Of a stretch of DNA of 64,000 nucleotides, positions 1 to 8,407 are shown one piece after another. This DNA comes from Blattabacterium cuenoti (GTDB taxonomy: Bacteria; Bacteroidota; Bacteroidia; Flavobacteriales; Blattabacteriaceae). Numbering within the stretch: the stretch's first letter is position 1; the number at the start of each line of letters is the position of its first letter. The position numbers were made by a program, and so were the translations under genes. The notes under the pieces were generated by a model, which was given only the letters and a program-made list of their open reading frames with translations, was not told the DNA's origin and did no database searches. The DNA lies in NCBI RefSeq assembly GCF_014252075.1, contig NZ_CP059209.1, positions 420,818 to 484,817 on the forward strand, given 5' to 3'.

Positions 1-691
1 GTTCATTTCTGTTGATTAAAATTCCATTTTTTATGGCTTCTGTCACAAATTTCAAAATAATATTTATAGATTTGGATGAATCATCATTAGAAGGAATAGG
101 ATAATGAATTCCATTAGGATCCGTGTTTGTATCTACCATAGCAAATATGGGAATACTCAATTTTTTAGCTTCTGTCAATGCTATTTTTTCTTTATTTGGA
201 TCTACTAAAAAAATACCACCTGGTATATGACTCATGTTTGAAATACTCCCTAAATTTTTATGTAATTTTTCATGCAATCGATTAATTAATAGTCTTTCTT
301 TTTTGGACAAAGTGTTAAAAGTTCCATTCTTTTTCATTTTTTCTATACCATTCATCTTTTTAACAGATTTCCGAATGGTTGTGAAATTCGTCAACAATCC
401 ACCTAACCATCTTTCTGTTACACAAGGCATATTTATACTTTTCGCATAAGAAGAAACTTTTTCTTTAGCCTGAGCTTTAGTTCCTACCAACAATATTTTT
501 TTTCCAGTTGTTGCTATTTTTTTTAATCCATTACAAGCTTCTTCCAATTTAGAAATTGTTTTTGATAAATCAATAATATGAATTCCCCTTTTTTTCATAA
601 AAATAAAAGGACGCATATTTGGATTCCACTTTCGTGCAATATGTCCAAAATGAACACCAGCTTTCAACAAATCTTGAGTATTAATTTTCAT
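1..691 (-). CDS. rpsB: 30S ribosomal protein S2 (3' end cut by window edge)
   Basis: Small-subunit ribosomal protein S2, which binds near S1 on the solvent side of the 30S subunit. The minus-strand frame opens at an ATG at 691 and stays open to base 1, giving about 230 codons of a protein usually near 250 residues, so only the C-terminus is missing. The N-terminus reads MKINTQDLLKAGVHFGH and is followed by the RKWNPNMRPFIF block, both typical of S2. It lies downstream of rpsI and rplM on the same strand, the normal bacterial order rplM-rpsI-rpsB(-tsf). tsf would be expected just outside the window. Confidence 0.95.
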   Translation of the reverse strand, partial: MKINTQDLLKAGVHFGHIARKWNPNMRPFIFMKKRGIHIIDLSKTISKLEEACNGLKKIATTGKKILLVGTKAQAKEKVSSYAKSINMPCVTERWLGGLLTNFTTIRKSVKKMNGIEKMKKNGTFNTLSKKERLLINRLHEKLHKNLGSISNMSHIPGGIFLVDPNKEKIALTEAKKLSIPIFAMVDTNTDPNGIHYPIPSNDDSSKSINIILKFVTEAIKNGILINRNE

Positions 692-724
692 TTTTATTTT
701 TCAGTTTTTTCTATTTATAATGTT

Positions 725-1102
725 TTAACGTTTTGAAAATTGGTATTTTTTTCTAGCTTTTTTTTGACCAAATTTTTTTCTCTCAACTTCTCTAGAATCG
801 CGAGTTAATAATCCTTTATCTTTTAATTTACTTCTATGTTTTAGATCAAATTGACAAAGGGCACGAGATATCGCAAGGCAAATTGCTTCTGCTTGTCCAT
901 TAAACCCTCCACCAATAACTTTTATATTCATATCAAATTGATCCAACTTATCAATAATCTTAATAGGATATAAAACTTTTTGGTGAACATATTTTGGAAA
1001 ATACTGATCCAATTTTTTGGAATTAATAGTTATTAATCCATTCCCTATTTTCAAATAAACACGAGCAAGAGATCTTTTTCTTCTTCCTATAGTATGTATC
1101 AT
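725..1102 (-). CDS. rpsI: 30S ribosomal protein S9
   Basis: Ribosomal protein S9 of the 30S head; its C-terminal tail reaches towards P-site tRNA. The 125-residue frame starts MIHTIGRRKRSLARVYL, carries the GGGFNGQAEAICLAISRAL core and ends in the basic KKARKKYQFSKR tail whose final Lys-Arg is the conserved tRNA-contacting end. The length is close to the family norm. It is 6 bases downstream of rplM and 33 bases upstream of rpsB, so the three are probably co-transcribed. Confidence 0.97.
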   Translation of the reverse strand: MIHTIGRRKRSLARVYLKIGNGLITINSKKLDQYFPKYVHQKVLYPIKIIDKLDQFDMNIKVIGGGFNGQAEAICLAISRALCQFDLKHRSKLKDKGLLTRDSREVERKKFGQKKARKKYQFSKR

Positions 1103-1108
1103 AAATTT

Positions 1109-1555
1109 TTAATTATCTTTAAATAAGATAGGTTTTTGAGCTTCATGTTTGTGAATGGATTTCTGATATACATGAAGATTTTTCAAAATTGAACGACCTA
1201 AACGATTTTTAGGAAGCATTCCTTTTACTGCTTTGTATATCAAATTCCTTGAATCTTTATTAAACAAATTCTTAACAAGAGTTACTTTTTTTCCTCCAGG
1301 ATATCCAGTATAACGGATATATTTTTTCTGATCCCATTTTTTTCCAGTGAGTCTAATATTATTAGAATTGATAACAACTACATGATCTCCGCACTCTACA
1401 TGTGGAGAAAAAAAAGGTTTATGTTTTCCTATTATAATAGAAGCTATTCTAGAAGAAAACCTCCCAAGAATTTGATTGGTCGCGTCCATTATTACCCATG
1501 ACTTTACTATCGATTTTTTTTTGGACGAAGTAGTTTTTAAACTTAACGGATCCAT
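1109..1555 (-). CDS. rplM: 50S ribosomal protein L13
   Basis: Ribosomal protein L13, an early-assembling 50S protein. The 148-residue frame contains WVIMDATNQILGRFSSRIA near the N-terminus, GKHKPFFSPHVECGDHVVVIN in the middle and the GMLPKNRLGRSILKNLHVY signature. It is the first gene of the rplM-rpsI-rpsB group and is divergent from dnaK across a spacer of 196 bases that must hold both promoters. The N-terminus (about 15 residues before SWVIMDA) matches the usual flavobacterial start, so I keep the ATG at 1555. Confidence 0.96.
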   Translation of the reverse strand: MDPLSLKTTSSKKKSIVKSWVIMDATNQILGRFSSRIASIIIGKHKPFFSPHVECGDHVVVINSNNIRLTGKKWDQKKYIRYTGYPGGKKVTLVKNLFNKDSRNLIYKAVKGMLPKNRLGRSILKNLHVYQKSIHKHEAQKPILFKDN

Positions 1556-1601
1556 ATTTTTTATTTTCTGTAATATAAGAAATTTTAAAAATATTCATAA
1601 A

Positions 1602-1616
1602 ATGACTTTTTGTCAT
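1602..1616. promoter_or_regulatory. Inverted repeat ATGAC-N5-GTCAT upstream of dnaK
   Basis: Perfect 5-base arms (1602-1606 and 1612-1616) around five T. The same half-sites with the same spacing recur at 20892-20906, before miaB and the sigma-54 activator gene. It lies about 90 bases upstream of a sigma-54-like element at 1694-1709. A role as an activator-binding site is inference; chance is possible in so AT-rich a spacer. Confidence 0.35.
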
Positions 1617-1661
1617 AAAAAGAATTTTTTTGAAAAGCTTTTTATTGTCATACATTCTTCT

Positions 1662-1679
1662 CCCTTTATTTGTAAAGGG
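1662..1679 (+). repeat. Hairpin CCCTTT-N6-AAAGGG in the rplM/dnaK spacer
   Basis: Six-base perfect arms with a 6-base loop, followed on the plus strand by a T-rich run (1680-1688), which gives it the look of an intrinsic terminator. No plus-strand gene lies upstream for it to terminate. It could be a leader hairpin of a longer dnaK transcript or an operator. The GC content of the arms stands out locally. Confidence 0.35.
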
Positions 1680-1693
1680 TTTTATTTTCATTG

Positions 1694-1709
1694 TGGCATA
1701 ATGATTGGA
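1694..1709 (+). promoter_or_regulatory. Possible weak sigma-54 (-24/-12) promoter of dnaK
   Basis: Reads TGGCATAATGATTGGA. The -24 half TGGCA is intact, but the -12 half is TTGG rather than the consensus TTGC, with the correct 10-base spacing between GG dinucleotides. It would start transcription near 1720, about 30 bases before the dnaK ATG. It is weaker than the related element before groES. Functional assignment is inference. Confidence 0.3.
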
Positions 1710-1751
1710 GAGCTATTGGTTGATTAATTAATATGAAAAAACGTAATAAAA

Positions 1752-3647
1752 ATGAGTAAAATTATAGGAATAGATTTAGGAACAACAAATTCTTGTGTTG
1801 CGGTCATGGAAATTAATGATCCTATTGTTATACCTAATTCAGAAGGAAAAAGAACTACTCCATCTATAGTTGCTTTTGTAGATGGAGGAGAAAGAAAAAT
1901 AGGAGATCCAGCAAAAAGACAAGCGGTTACTAATCCACAAAAAACTATTTTTTCAATTAAACGATTTATGGGAAGAATGTATTCCGAAGTTACAGAAGAA
2001 TTAAAACATATCCCATACAAAGTCATAAAAGGAGGAAATAATACGCCTCGTGTAGATATAGAAAAAAGATTGTATGCTCCTCAGGAAATATCAGCAATGA
2101 TTTTACAAAAAATGAAAAAAACAGCTGAAGATTATCTTGGAGAAGAAGTTAATAGAGCAGTAATCACTGTTCCAGCTTATTTCAACGATGCGCAAAGACA
2201 AGCTACTAAAGAAGCAGGAGAAATAGCAGGATTAAAAGTAGAACGAATTATCAATGAACCTACTGCAGCGGCATTGGCTTATGGGTTAGACAAAACCAAT
2301 CAAAATAAAAAAATAGTCGTATATGATTTAGGAGGAGGAACTTTTGATGTTTCTATTTTGGAATTAGGAGATGGAGTTTTTGAAGTTCTTTCTACAAACG
2401 GGGACACTCACTTAGGTGGAGATGATTTCGATCAAGTAATAATTGATCATCTTGCAAATGAATTTAAATCTAAAGAAGGGTTGGATCTTAGAAAAGATCC
2501 TATGGCTTTACAACGTTTAAAAGAAGCTTCTGAAAAAGCAAAAATAGAATTATCTTCTTCTAATCAAACAGAAATCAATCTTCCATATATCACAGCAACT
2601 GGATCTGGTCCTAAGCATCTAGTTATTCCCTTAACTAGAGCAAAATTTGAGCAACTATCAGAAAAATTAATACAACGTTCTATAAATCCTTGTTCTAAAG
2701 CTTTAAAAGATGCAAATTTAAGTACTAAAGATATAGACGAAGTTATTTTAGTAGGTGGGTCTACTCGCATTCCTAAAGTACAAGAAGAAGTAGAAAGATT
2801 TTTCAAAAAAAAACCGTCTAAAGGAGTAAATCCAGATGAAGTCGTTGCTATTGGAGCTGCTATACAAGGAGGTGTTTTAACTGGAGATGTACAAAATGTA
2901 TTGTTATTAGATGTAACTCCTTTATCTTTAGGAATTGAAACCTTAGGAGGTGTCTTTACGAAACTTATTGAATCTAATACAACGATTCCTACTAAAAAAT
3001 CTGAAACTTTTTCTACAGCTTCTGACAATCAATCAGCAGTCACTATACGTGTTGGACAAGGAGAAAGACCAATGTTTAATGATAATAAAGAGATAGGTCG
3101 ATTTGATTTAGTTGATATTCCACCAGCTCCTAGAGGAATCCCTCAAATAGAAGTAACTTTTGATATAGACGCTAACGGCATACTTAATGTATCTGCAAAA
3201 GATAAAGGGACAGGGAAAGAACAATCTATACGTATTGAAACTTCTTCAGGGTTGAATCAAGAAGAAATAGAAAAAATGAAAAGAGAAGCGGAAGAAAATT
3301 CTCAAAAAGATGATAAAATAAAAAAAGAAATAGAAAAATTAAATTCTGCTGATAATCAAATATTCCAATCTGAAAAACAGTTGAAAGACTATGGAGATAA
3401 ATTATCAGAAGATAATAGAAAGAATATAGAAATTTCGTTAGAAGAATTAAAAAAAGCTCATTCTAAAAAAGATTTTGTTTCTATTGATAAATACATGAAA
3501 AAACTGAATGAAGCTTGGACTAATGCTTCTCAAGAACTTTATACAAAAAAAAATAATAGTGAATCAGACAAAAAAGAAAATGATAAAAAAAGTAACAATA
3601 AAGGAAATGAAAATGTACAAGATGTAGATTATGAAGAAGTAAAATAA
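1752..3647 (+). CDS. dnaK: Molecular chaperone DnaK (Hsp70)
   Basis: ATP-dependent Hsp70 chaperone that works with DnaJ and GrpE. The 631-residue protein has the phosphate-1 motif [16 protein letters not shown] at the start, [14 protein letters not shown] (phosphate-2) near residue 195, the [14 protein letters not shown] adenosine motif near 335 and the interdomain linker [17 protein letters not shown] near 385. A substrate-binding domain follows, then a charged lid. The tail ends DVDYEEVK, a flavobacterial variant of the usual acidic end. It is transcribed alone, divergent from rplM and convergent with psd. The upstream spacer holds a palindrome, a hairpin and a sigma-54-like element, listed separately. 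No truncation is seen. Confidence 0.98.
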   Translation: MSKIIGIDLGTTNSCVAVMEINDPIVIPNSEGKRTTPSIVAFVDGGERKIGDPAKRQAVTNPQKTIFSIKRFMGRMYSEVTEELKHIPYKVIKGGNNTPRVDIEKRLYAPQEISAMILQKMKKTAEDYLGEEVNRAVITVPAYFNDAQRQATKEAGEIAGLKVERIINEPTAAALAYGLDKTNQNKKIVVYDLGGGTFDVSILELGDGVFEVLSTNGDTHLGGDDFDQVIIDHLANEFKSKEGLDLRKDPMALQRLKEASEKAKIELSSSNQTEINLPYITATGSGPKHLVIPLTRAKFEQLSEKLIQRSINPCSKALKDANLSTKDIDEVILVGGSTRIPKVQEEVERFFKKKPSKGVNPDEVVAIGAAIQGGVLTGDVQNVLLLDVTPLSLGIETLGGVFTKLIESNTTIPTKKSETFSTASDNQSAVTIRVGQGERPMFNDNKEIGRFDLVDIPPAPRGIPQIEVTFDIDANGILNVSAKDKGTGKEQSIRIETSSGLNQEEIEKMKREAEENSQKDDKIKKEIEKLNSADNQIFQSEKQLKDYGDKLSEDNRKNIEISLEELKKAHSKKDFVSIDKYMKKLNEAWTNASQELYTKKNNSESDKKENDKKSNNKGNENVQDVDYEEVK

Positions 3648-3668
3648 AAAATTAATAAAGGGAGTTGA

Positions 3669-4337
3669 TTATAACGGGATAATGGAAATTATAGTTTCCC
3701 CTCCAGAAACTTTTTCTCCCTTTTTCACTAAAATTACAGAATTTAAAGGGAGAAAAACATCAATTCTAGATCCAAATTTTATAAATCCAAATTCTTCTCC
3801 CTTTTTTGCTATAGAATTTTTTCTTGCATAAAGAATAATACGTCTAGCTAAAAATCCAGCTATTTGCCTAAATAATATTTTTTTCCCTTTATTTGTTTTT
3901 ATAACAATGGTTGTACGCTCATTGTTCAATGATGACTTTTTAAACCATGCTATCAAGTATTTTCCTGGATGATATTTGGTATAAATCACCCTTCCAGAAA
4001 CAGGAAATCTATTAACATGCACATTAAAAGGAGACATAAAAATAGAAATACATATACAATTTTTCTTTAAAAACTCAGTTTCAAAAATATTTTTTATTTC
4101 CACAATTTTTCCATCAGCGGGAGAAATAACTATTTCTTTTTCTTTATCACAATTTTTTTCATGAAAAAACTTTTTTGGATTTCTAAAAAAAAAGATCAGA
4201 AAAACATAAAAAATTATTAAAAAAATAGAAGTGAAAAAAGAAATGAGATTAGAAAATAAAAAAAAAGAAACAAATATTAATAATAATATTATTATAAAAG
4301 CATAAACTAAAAATAAAACTCCTTCTCTATGAATCAC
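3669..4337 (-). CDS. psd: Phosphatidylserine decarboxylase proenzyme
   Basis: Makes phosphatidylethanolamine by decarboxylating phosphatidylserine with a self-generated pyruvoyl cofactor. The 222-residue protein opens with two hydrophobic segments (about residues 7-55), then FRNPKKFFHE, the conserved ISPADGKIVEI and the MSPFNVHVNRFP motif. The cleavage site is the FGSR tetrapeptide near residues 188-191, where Ser190 would become the pyruvoyl group. This is the short PSD-A type form, not the longer E. coli form. It is downstream of cdsA, so the two phospholipid steps are adjacent, in the usual flavobacterial order ftsH-cdsA-psd. Confidence 0.93.
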   Translation of the reverse strand: MIHREGVLFLVYAFIIILLLIFVSFFLFSNLISFFTSIFLIIFYVFLIFFFRNPKKFFHEKNCDKEKEIVISPADGKIVEIKNIFETEFLKKNCICISIFMSPFNVHVNRFPVSGRVIYTKYHPGKYLIAWFKKSSLNNERTTIVIKTNKGKKILFRQIAGFLARRIILYARKNSIAKKGEEFGFIKFGSRIDVFLPLNSVILVKKGEKVSGGETIISIIPL

Positions 4338-4350
4338 TTTGAATATTATT

Positions 4351-5169
4351 TTAAAGTAGATAACTAATACTAGTTACTATTGTAGCTATAATTGGAATTA
4401 CAAAAATAAAACTGTCTAACCTATCTAAAAATCCACCATGTCCGGGAAACCAAATTCCAGAATTTTTTACGTTGTAAGATCTTTTAATAGTAGATTCAAA
4501 AAGATCTCCAATAGTAGAAAATATAGGAACCATAAAAGATAGAATAAACCAATATTTTTTCCCCCATATTTTATATAGAAAAAACCCCAATATTAAACAA
4601 AAGAAGAAACCTCCAATAAAACCTTCTACAGATTTTTTTGGAGAAATAGAAATAGCTATTTTTATTTTTCCCCATTTTTTTCCAATTAAATAGGATAAAG
4701 AATCATTTGTCCATATTAAAATAAAAATACCTAAAATTAATTCTTTTCCATGATGGATTGTGGTATATATATAAGAAGCTAAAAAAAAAGGAATTATAAT
4801 GTAGACTAACCCAAAAGTTAAATGACTAACTTGTGTGATTTTTTCTTGATGAGAATACTTTTTAGAAAACAGTTGAATAATAAAAAAAATTATAGAATAA
4901 GGAATTAAACAGATGATATATGGAATAAGCCCTTTTTTTATGAAAATATCCATTAAAATAGAAAATAAAAAAAACAAAGAAGCTACTTTAATTAAAATTA
5001 TATCAGTCCCTGACATAATCAAAAATTCAAATAGACAAAGAAAGGACAACATCATCATTACGATTCTGAATATTTTTTCTCCTTTCTCAATAGAAAAAAT
5101 AATCAAAAAAACATAAATAAAACCAGTAAAAAATCTTATTAGAAAGTTTAAATCTTTCTTTTTTTTCAT
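4351..5169 (-). CDS. cdsA: Phosphatidate cytidylyltransferase
   Basis: Integral membrane enzyme that makes CDP-diacylglycerol from phosphatidate and CTP, the branch point for phospholipids. The 272 residues are mostly hydrophobic, with several transmembrane segments. The C-terminal signature is present: SPKKSVEGFIGG near residue 180, then GDLFESTIKRSYNVKNSG and FPGHGGFLDRLDS. The usual KDSG appears as KNSG. It sits between ftsH and psd, 13 bases before psd, and feeds the phosphatidylserine branch that Psd completes. In free-living flavobacteria a LUD-domain gene often lies between ftsH and cdsA; it is absent here. Confidence 0.93.
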   Translation of the reverse strand: MKKKKDLNFLIRFFTGFIYVFLIIFSIEKGEKIFRIVMMMLSFLCLFEFLIMSGTDIILIKVASLFFLFSILMDIFIKKGLIPYIICLIPYSIIFFIIQLFSKKYSHQEKITQVSHLTFGLVYIIIPFFLASYIYTTIHHGKELILGIFILIWTNDSLSYLIGKKWGKIKIAISISPKKSVEGFIGGFFFCLILGFFLYKIWGKKYWFILSFMVPIFSTIGDLFESTIKRSYNVKNSGIWFPGHGGFLDRLDSFIFVIPIIATIVTSISYLL

Positions 5170-5204
5170 CTATTGTAAGTTTTTTTAAAATGAAAAAAAA
5201 TTAA

Positions 5205-7178
5205 TTAAGAAGAGGATATGTTTCCTAACATATCTCCAATCTCATCAGGATAAGGTCTCTCTCCAAATATTTTTTTCAAGTCTTCTCTAAAGATAACTTC
5301 TTTTTCCAAGAGTTCATTAGCTAACATAGATAATTTCTTTTCATTGTTTTTCAATATTTTTTTAGCTCTTTGATATTGTTCCGTAATAATTTTCGATATT
5401 TCTTCATCTATAATCTGAGCTGTTTTTTCACTATAAGGTTTTGAAAAAGAAAATTCATTCTGCCCTGAAGAATCATAATAAGAAACATTTCCAATTCTTT
5501 CATTTAAACCGAAAATAGCCACCATAGATTGTGCTTGTTTAGTCACTCTTTCTAAATCATTCAACGCACCGGTAGAAATACTACTAAAAATAATTTCCTC
5601 TGCTGATCTCCCTGCTAATAATGCGCAAATTTCATCTTTCATTTGTTCTGGAGTAGTTAATTGTCTTTCTTCTGGAAGATACCATGCAGACCCCAAAGAT
5701 CTTCCTCTTGGAACTATAGTCACCTTAACTAAAGGAGATGCGTGTTCTAGCAACCAACTTATTGTAGCATGTCCAGCTTCATGATAGGCTATTCGTTTCT
5801 TTTCATTTGGTTTTATAATCTTGTTCTTTTTTTCTAACCCTCCTATAATACGATCTATTGCATCCAGAAAATCTTGGTTCTCTATCATAGATCTATCTTT
5901 TCTTGCTGCAATAAGAGCAGATTCATTACAAACATTTGCTATATCTGCACCACTAAAACCTGGAGTTTGCCTAGCTAAAAAATCTATATCTACATTACTA
6001 GATAACACCAATCTTTGAAGATGAACTTTAAATATTTCTTTTCTTTCATTTAATTCAGGAGGATCAACTAATATAGTGCGATCAAAACGTCCAGGACGAA
6101 GTAATGCTTTATCCAAAATATCTGATCTATTTGTTGCTGCTAATACAATCACATTTGTGTGAGTTCCAAATCCATCCATTTCTGTTAATAATTGATTCAA
6201 AGTATTTTCTCTTTCATCATTTGATCCAGCTATACTACTTTTTCCTCTAGCTCTTCCTATAGCATCTATTTCATCAATAAATATTATACATGGAGATTTT
6301 TCTTTAGCTTTTTCAAACAGATCTCTTACTCGGGAAGCCCCTACTCCTACAAACATTTCCACAAAATCTGAACCAGACAAAGAAAAAAATGGAACTCTAG
6401 CTTCTCCTGCTACCGCTTTTGCTAGCAAAGTTTTTCCTGTTCCTGGAGGTCCTATTAATAAGGCCCCTTTAGGTATTTTTCCCCCAAGTTTAGTATATTT
6501 TTGGGGGCTTTTTAAAAATTCTACTATTTCTTGAACTTCTTCTTTTGCACCTTCTAATCCAGCTACATCTTTAAATGTAACTTTTACATTATCATTTTCA
6601 TCAAATAATTTTGCTCTAGATTTTCCTATATTAAATATCTGTCCTCCTGGACCTCCTCCTGTAGTCCCTATTTTTCTAAAAAGAAAAATCCAAAAAATTA
6701 TTAATAATATAAAAAATATACCATAATCAAAGAAAAATTTAGTTATTGTATATTCTGGTTGATTCTTAAAATCAATAATGGTATTCAGATTATACTTTTT
6801 TTTATATTCTTCAAATTTTTTCTGAAAAAATTGCAAATCTCCTATTTCAAATTCGTACTGTAATGGTAATGGTTGCGTAAGAAATCTTTTATCATTATCA
6901 TTTTTAGGAGAAATTGTAGTATTTGTATTGATTTCATCAGGAAATAAGAATTTTTTCTTTAAATAAACATGAACTATTTCTCTATGTTTGACTATAATTT
7001 TTTGAACTTCTCCTTTTAACAGGATATCAAAAAAAGTATCCTGATCTATTTTTCTAGGGTTAGAAAAAGAAGATTTAAAAAAAAATATCCCTATCAATAT
7101 AGCAAATATAACTGCATATACCCAAAAAAAATTATTTTTGCTTTTGGATTTTTTATCTATCATATTAGGTTTCTTCAT
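5205..7178 (-). CDS. ftsH: ATP-dependent zinc metalloprotease FtsH
   Basis: Membrane-bound AAA+ protease that degrades misfolded membrane proteins and selected soluble ones. The 657-residue protein has an N-terminal membrane segment (about residues 17-34), a periplasmic stretch, a second membrane segment near 150-168, Walker A GPPGTGKT, Walker [12 protein letters not shown], the second region of homology ending LLRPGRFDR, and the zinc site HEAGH near residue 465 in the protease domain. All catalytic motifs are intact. It is 40 bases downstream of rsfS. Confidence 0.98.
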   Translation of the reverse strand: MKKPNMIDKKSKSKNNFFWVYAVIFAILIGIFFFKSSFSNPRKIDQDTFFDILLKGEVQKIIVKHREIVHVYLKKKFLFPDEINTNTTISPKNDNDKRFLTQPLPLQYEFEIGDLQFFQKKFEEYKKKYNLNTIIDFKNQPEYTITKFFFDYGIFFILLIIFWIFLFRKIGTTGGGPGGQIFNIGKSRAKLFDENDNVKVTFKDVAGLEGAKEEVQEIVEFLKSPQKYTKLGGKIPKGALLIGPPGTGKTLLAKAVAGEARVPFFSLSGSDFVEMFVGVGASRVRDLFEKAKEKSPCIIFIDEIDAIGRARGKSSIAGSNDERENTLNQLLTEMDGFGTHTNVIVLAATNRSDILDKALLRPGRFDRTILVDPPELNERKEIFKVHLQRLVLSSNVDIDFLARQTPGFSGADIANVCNESALIAARKDRSMIENQDFLDAIDRIIGGLEKKNKIIKPNEKKRIAYHEAGHATISWLLEHASPLVKVTIVPRGRSLGSAWYLPEERQLTTPEQMKDEICALLAGRSAEEIIFSSISTGALNDLERVTKQAQSMVAIFGLNERIGNVSYYDSSGQNEFSFSKPYSEKTAQIIDEEISKIITEQYQRAKKILKNNEKKLSMLANELLEKEVIFREDLKKIFGERPYPDEIGDMLGNISSS

Positions 7179-7218
7179 TATCGAATTTAAATAAAAACCA
7201 AATTTCCTGTTATAAATT

Positions 7219-7530
7219 TTAATTCCAAAGAATTTCTATATTATAATGCGATCTCACCTCTTTTTGAAAAATATGGACAACAATTGAAACATAATCTACT
7301 AATATCCATTCTCTCTTTTTTAATCCTTCTATATGCCAAGGTTTTTTCTTTAATTGTTTGATTGTAGTTCTTTCTATAGACTGGGAAATGGCATAAACTT
7401 GATTATGAGAATCTCCATTACAAATAACAAAATAATCACAAATAAAATTTTCTCTATTTTTTAAGTTTATAACAGATATATCTTTTCCTTTAACCATTTG
7501 AATCCCTTCTATGATTTTTTTTAGTAACAA
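7219..7530 (-). CDS. rsfS: Ribosomal silencing factor RsfS
   Basis: RsfS (YbeB/Iojap) binds L14 on the 50S subunit and blocks subunit joining under starvation. The 103-residue protein has the family core CDYFVICNGDSHNQVYAIS and the KKPWHIEGLKKREWILVDY block, ending with HIFQKEVRSHYNIEILW, all typical. It is the first gene of the rsfS-ftsH-cdsA-psd run and is divergent from the broken birA gene; the birA/rsfS divergent pair is standard in Flavobacteria. Confidence 0.93.
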   Translation of the reverse strand: MLLKKIIEGIQMVKGKDISVINLKNRENFICDYFVICNGDSHNQVYAISQSIERTTIKQLKKKPWHIEGLKKREWILVDYVSIVVHIFQKEVRSHYNIEILWN

Positions 7531-7725
7531 AACGAAAGTTATTTTTAATATTGTTAAATAAGTATTTTTTTTTAAATTTCAAAAAAAACAAAAATAAGAT
7601 TTTCGCTTTAAAGGAAGTTAAATTACCCAATATAAAACATTTTGAAAAAACTTATTTGGCCTATAGATTTAGTTCTATTAAAAAAAGTAAATTCCACAAA
7701 CCAATATGCAAGGAAATATACTTAT

Positions 7726-7735
7726 AAAAAAAAAA
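7726..7735 (+). other. 10-A tract, first frameshift site in birA
   Basis: Ten consecutive A. Upstream BirA coding is in the frame of 7642; downstream coding (WIVIWALNQTQG) is in the frame reached by adding one A. A run of this length can cause RNA-polymerase slippage and is also error-prone in sequencing. Confidence 0.8.
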
Positions 7736-7928
7736 TTGGATAGTTATTTGGGCTCTGAATCAAACTCAAGGTATAGGATTTGAGAATAATTTATGGCATT
7801 CAGAAAAAGAAAAGAACTTAACTTTCAGTATCATTTTTAAACCTATAAATCCTTTTCCTATAAATAAAAAATATTTGATAAACATTATCACAAGTAATGG
7901 AATTCATAAAGCTTTATTAAACTATAAT

Positions 7929-7940
7929 AAAAAAAAAAAA
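7929..7940 (+). other. 12-A tract, second frameshift site in birA
   Basis: Twelve consecutive A just before the conserved KWPND motif. As in the first tract, one extra A joins the two coding frames. Without it the upstream frame reads KKKKFGLNGLTI and stops. Confidence 0.8.
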
Positions 7941-8407
7941 TTTGGATTAAATGGCCTAACGATATGATTTCATATAGTAAGAAAATAGGAGGAATTTTAA
8001 TAGAAAATAGTATTTTTCTAAAAAAAATTCATTCTTCTATTATTGGAATCGGTTTGAATGTACATCAAACTAAATTTGAAAAGGAATGGAATGCTACTTC
8101 TTTGAAAAAAATTTTCAATCTAAATTTTGAATTAGATAATCTATTTTATAACATTATATATTCTATTCAAAAAGAATATTTTCTTTTCACAATTCATGGG
8201 GAAAATTTTTCACGAAAATATTATATTAATCATCTTTATTTGAAAGATAAAATTTCTCTTTTTTATATTCACAAAATAAATGATTTTGTTAAAGGAATAA
8301 TACGATCTATAACAGATCAAGGGTTTCTAATAATTGAATTTAATAAGAAATTCTATTCTTTCTATCAAAAAGAAATCAAATTTATTGAATAATTTTTTTT
8401 ACATCTA

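Larger units (their letters stand above)
7642..8392 (+). pseudogene. birA: Biotin-protein ligase BirA, two poly(A) frameshifts
   Basis: Three plus-strand frames join into one BirA-like protein. Segment one, from a TTG at 7642, reads KKLIWPIDLVLLKKVNSTNQ and includes the STN motif; it ends in a 10-A run (7726-7735). Segment two begins WIVIWALNQTQGIGFENNLW and continues to NLTFSIIFKP, the biotin/ATP-binding region. A 12-A run (7929-7940) then breaks the frame. Segment three resumes WIKWPNDM and KKIGGILIENS, then IIGIGLNV, and ends at 8392; its first ATG is at 7964. Each break is cured by one extra A. The gene is therefore either decayed, or rescued by RNA-polymerase slippage, or mis-sequenced. 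BirA attaches biotin to the acetyl-CoA carboxylase carrier protein. Its divergence from rsfS supports the identity. Confidence 0.85.

Noticed and set aside
234-449. 71-residue plus-strand frame within rpsB
   Set aside because: Antisense shadow of the S2 gene; no motif and no independent context.
1449-1691. 80-residue minus-strand frame upstream of and inside rplM
   Set aside because: Half of it overlaps rplM in another frame and the rest is AT-rich spacer with no recognisable domain.
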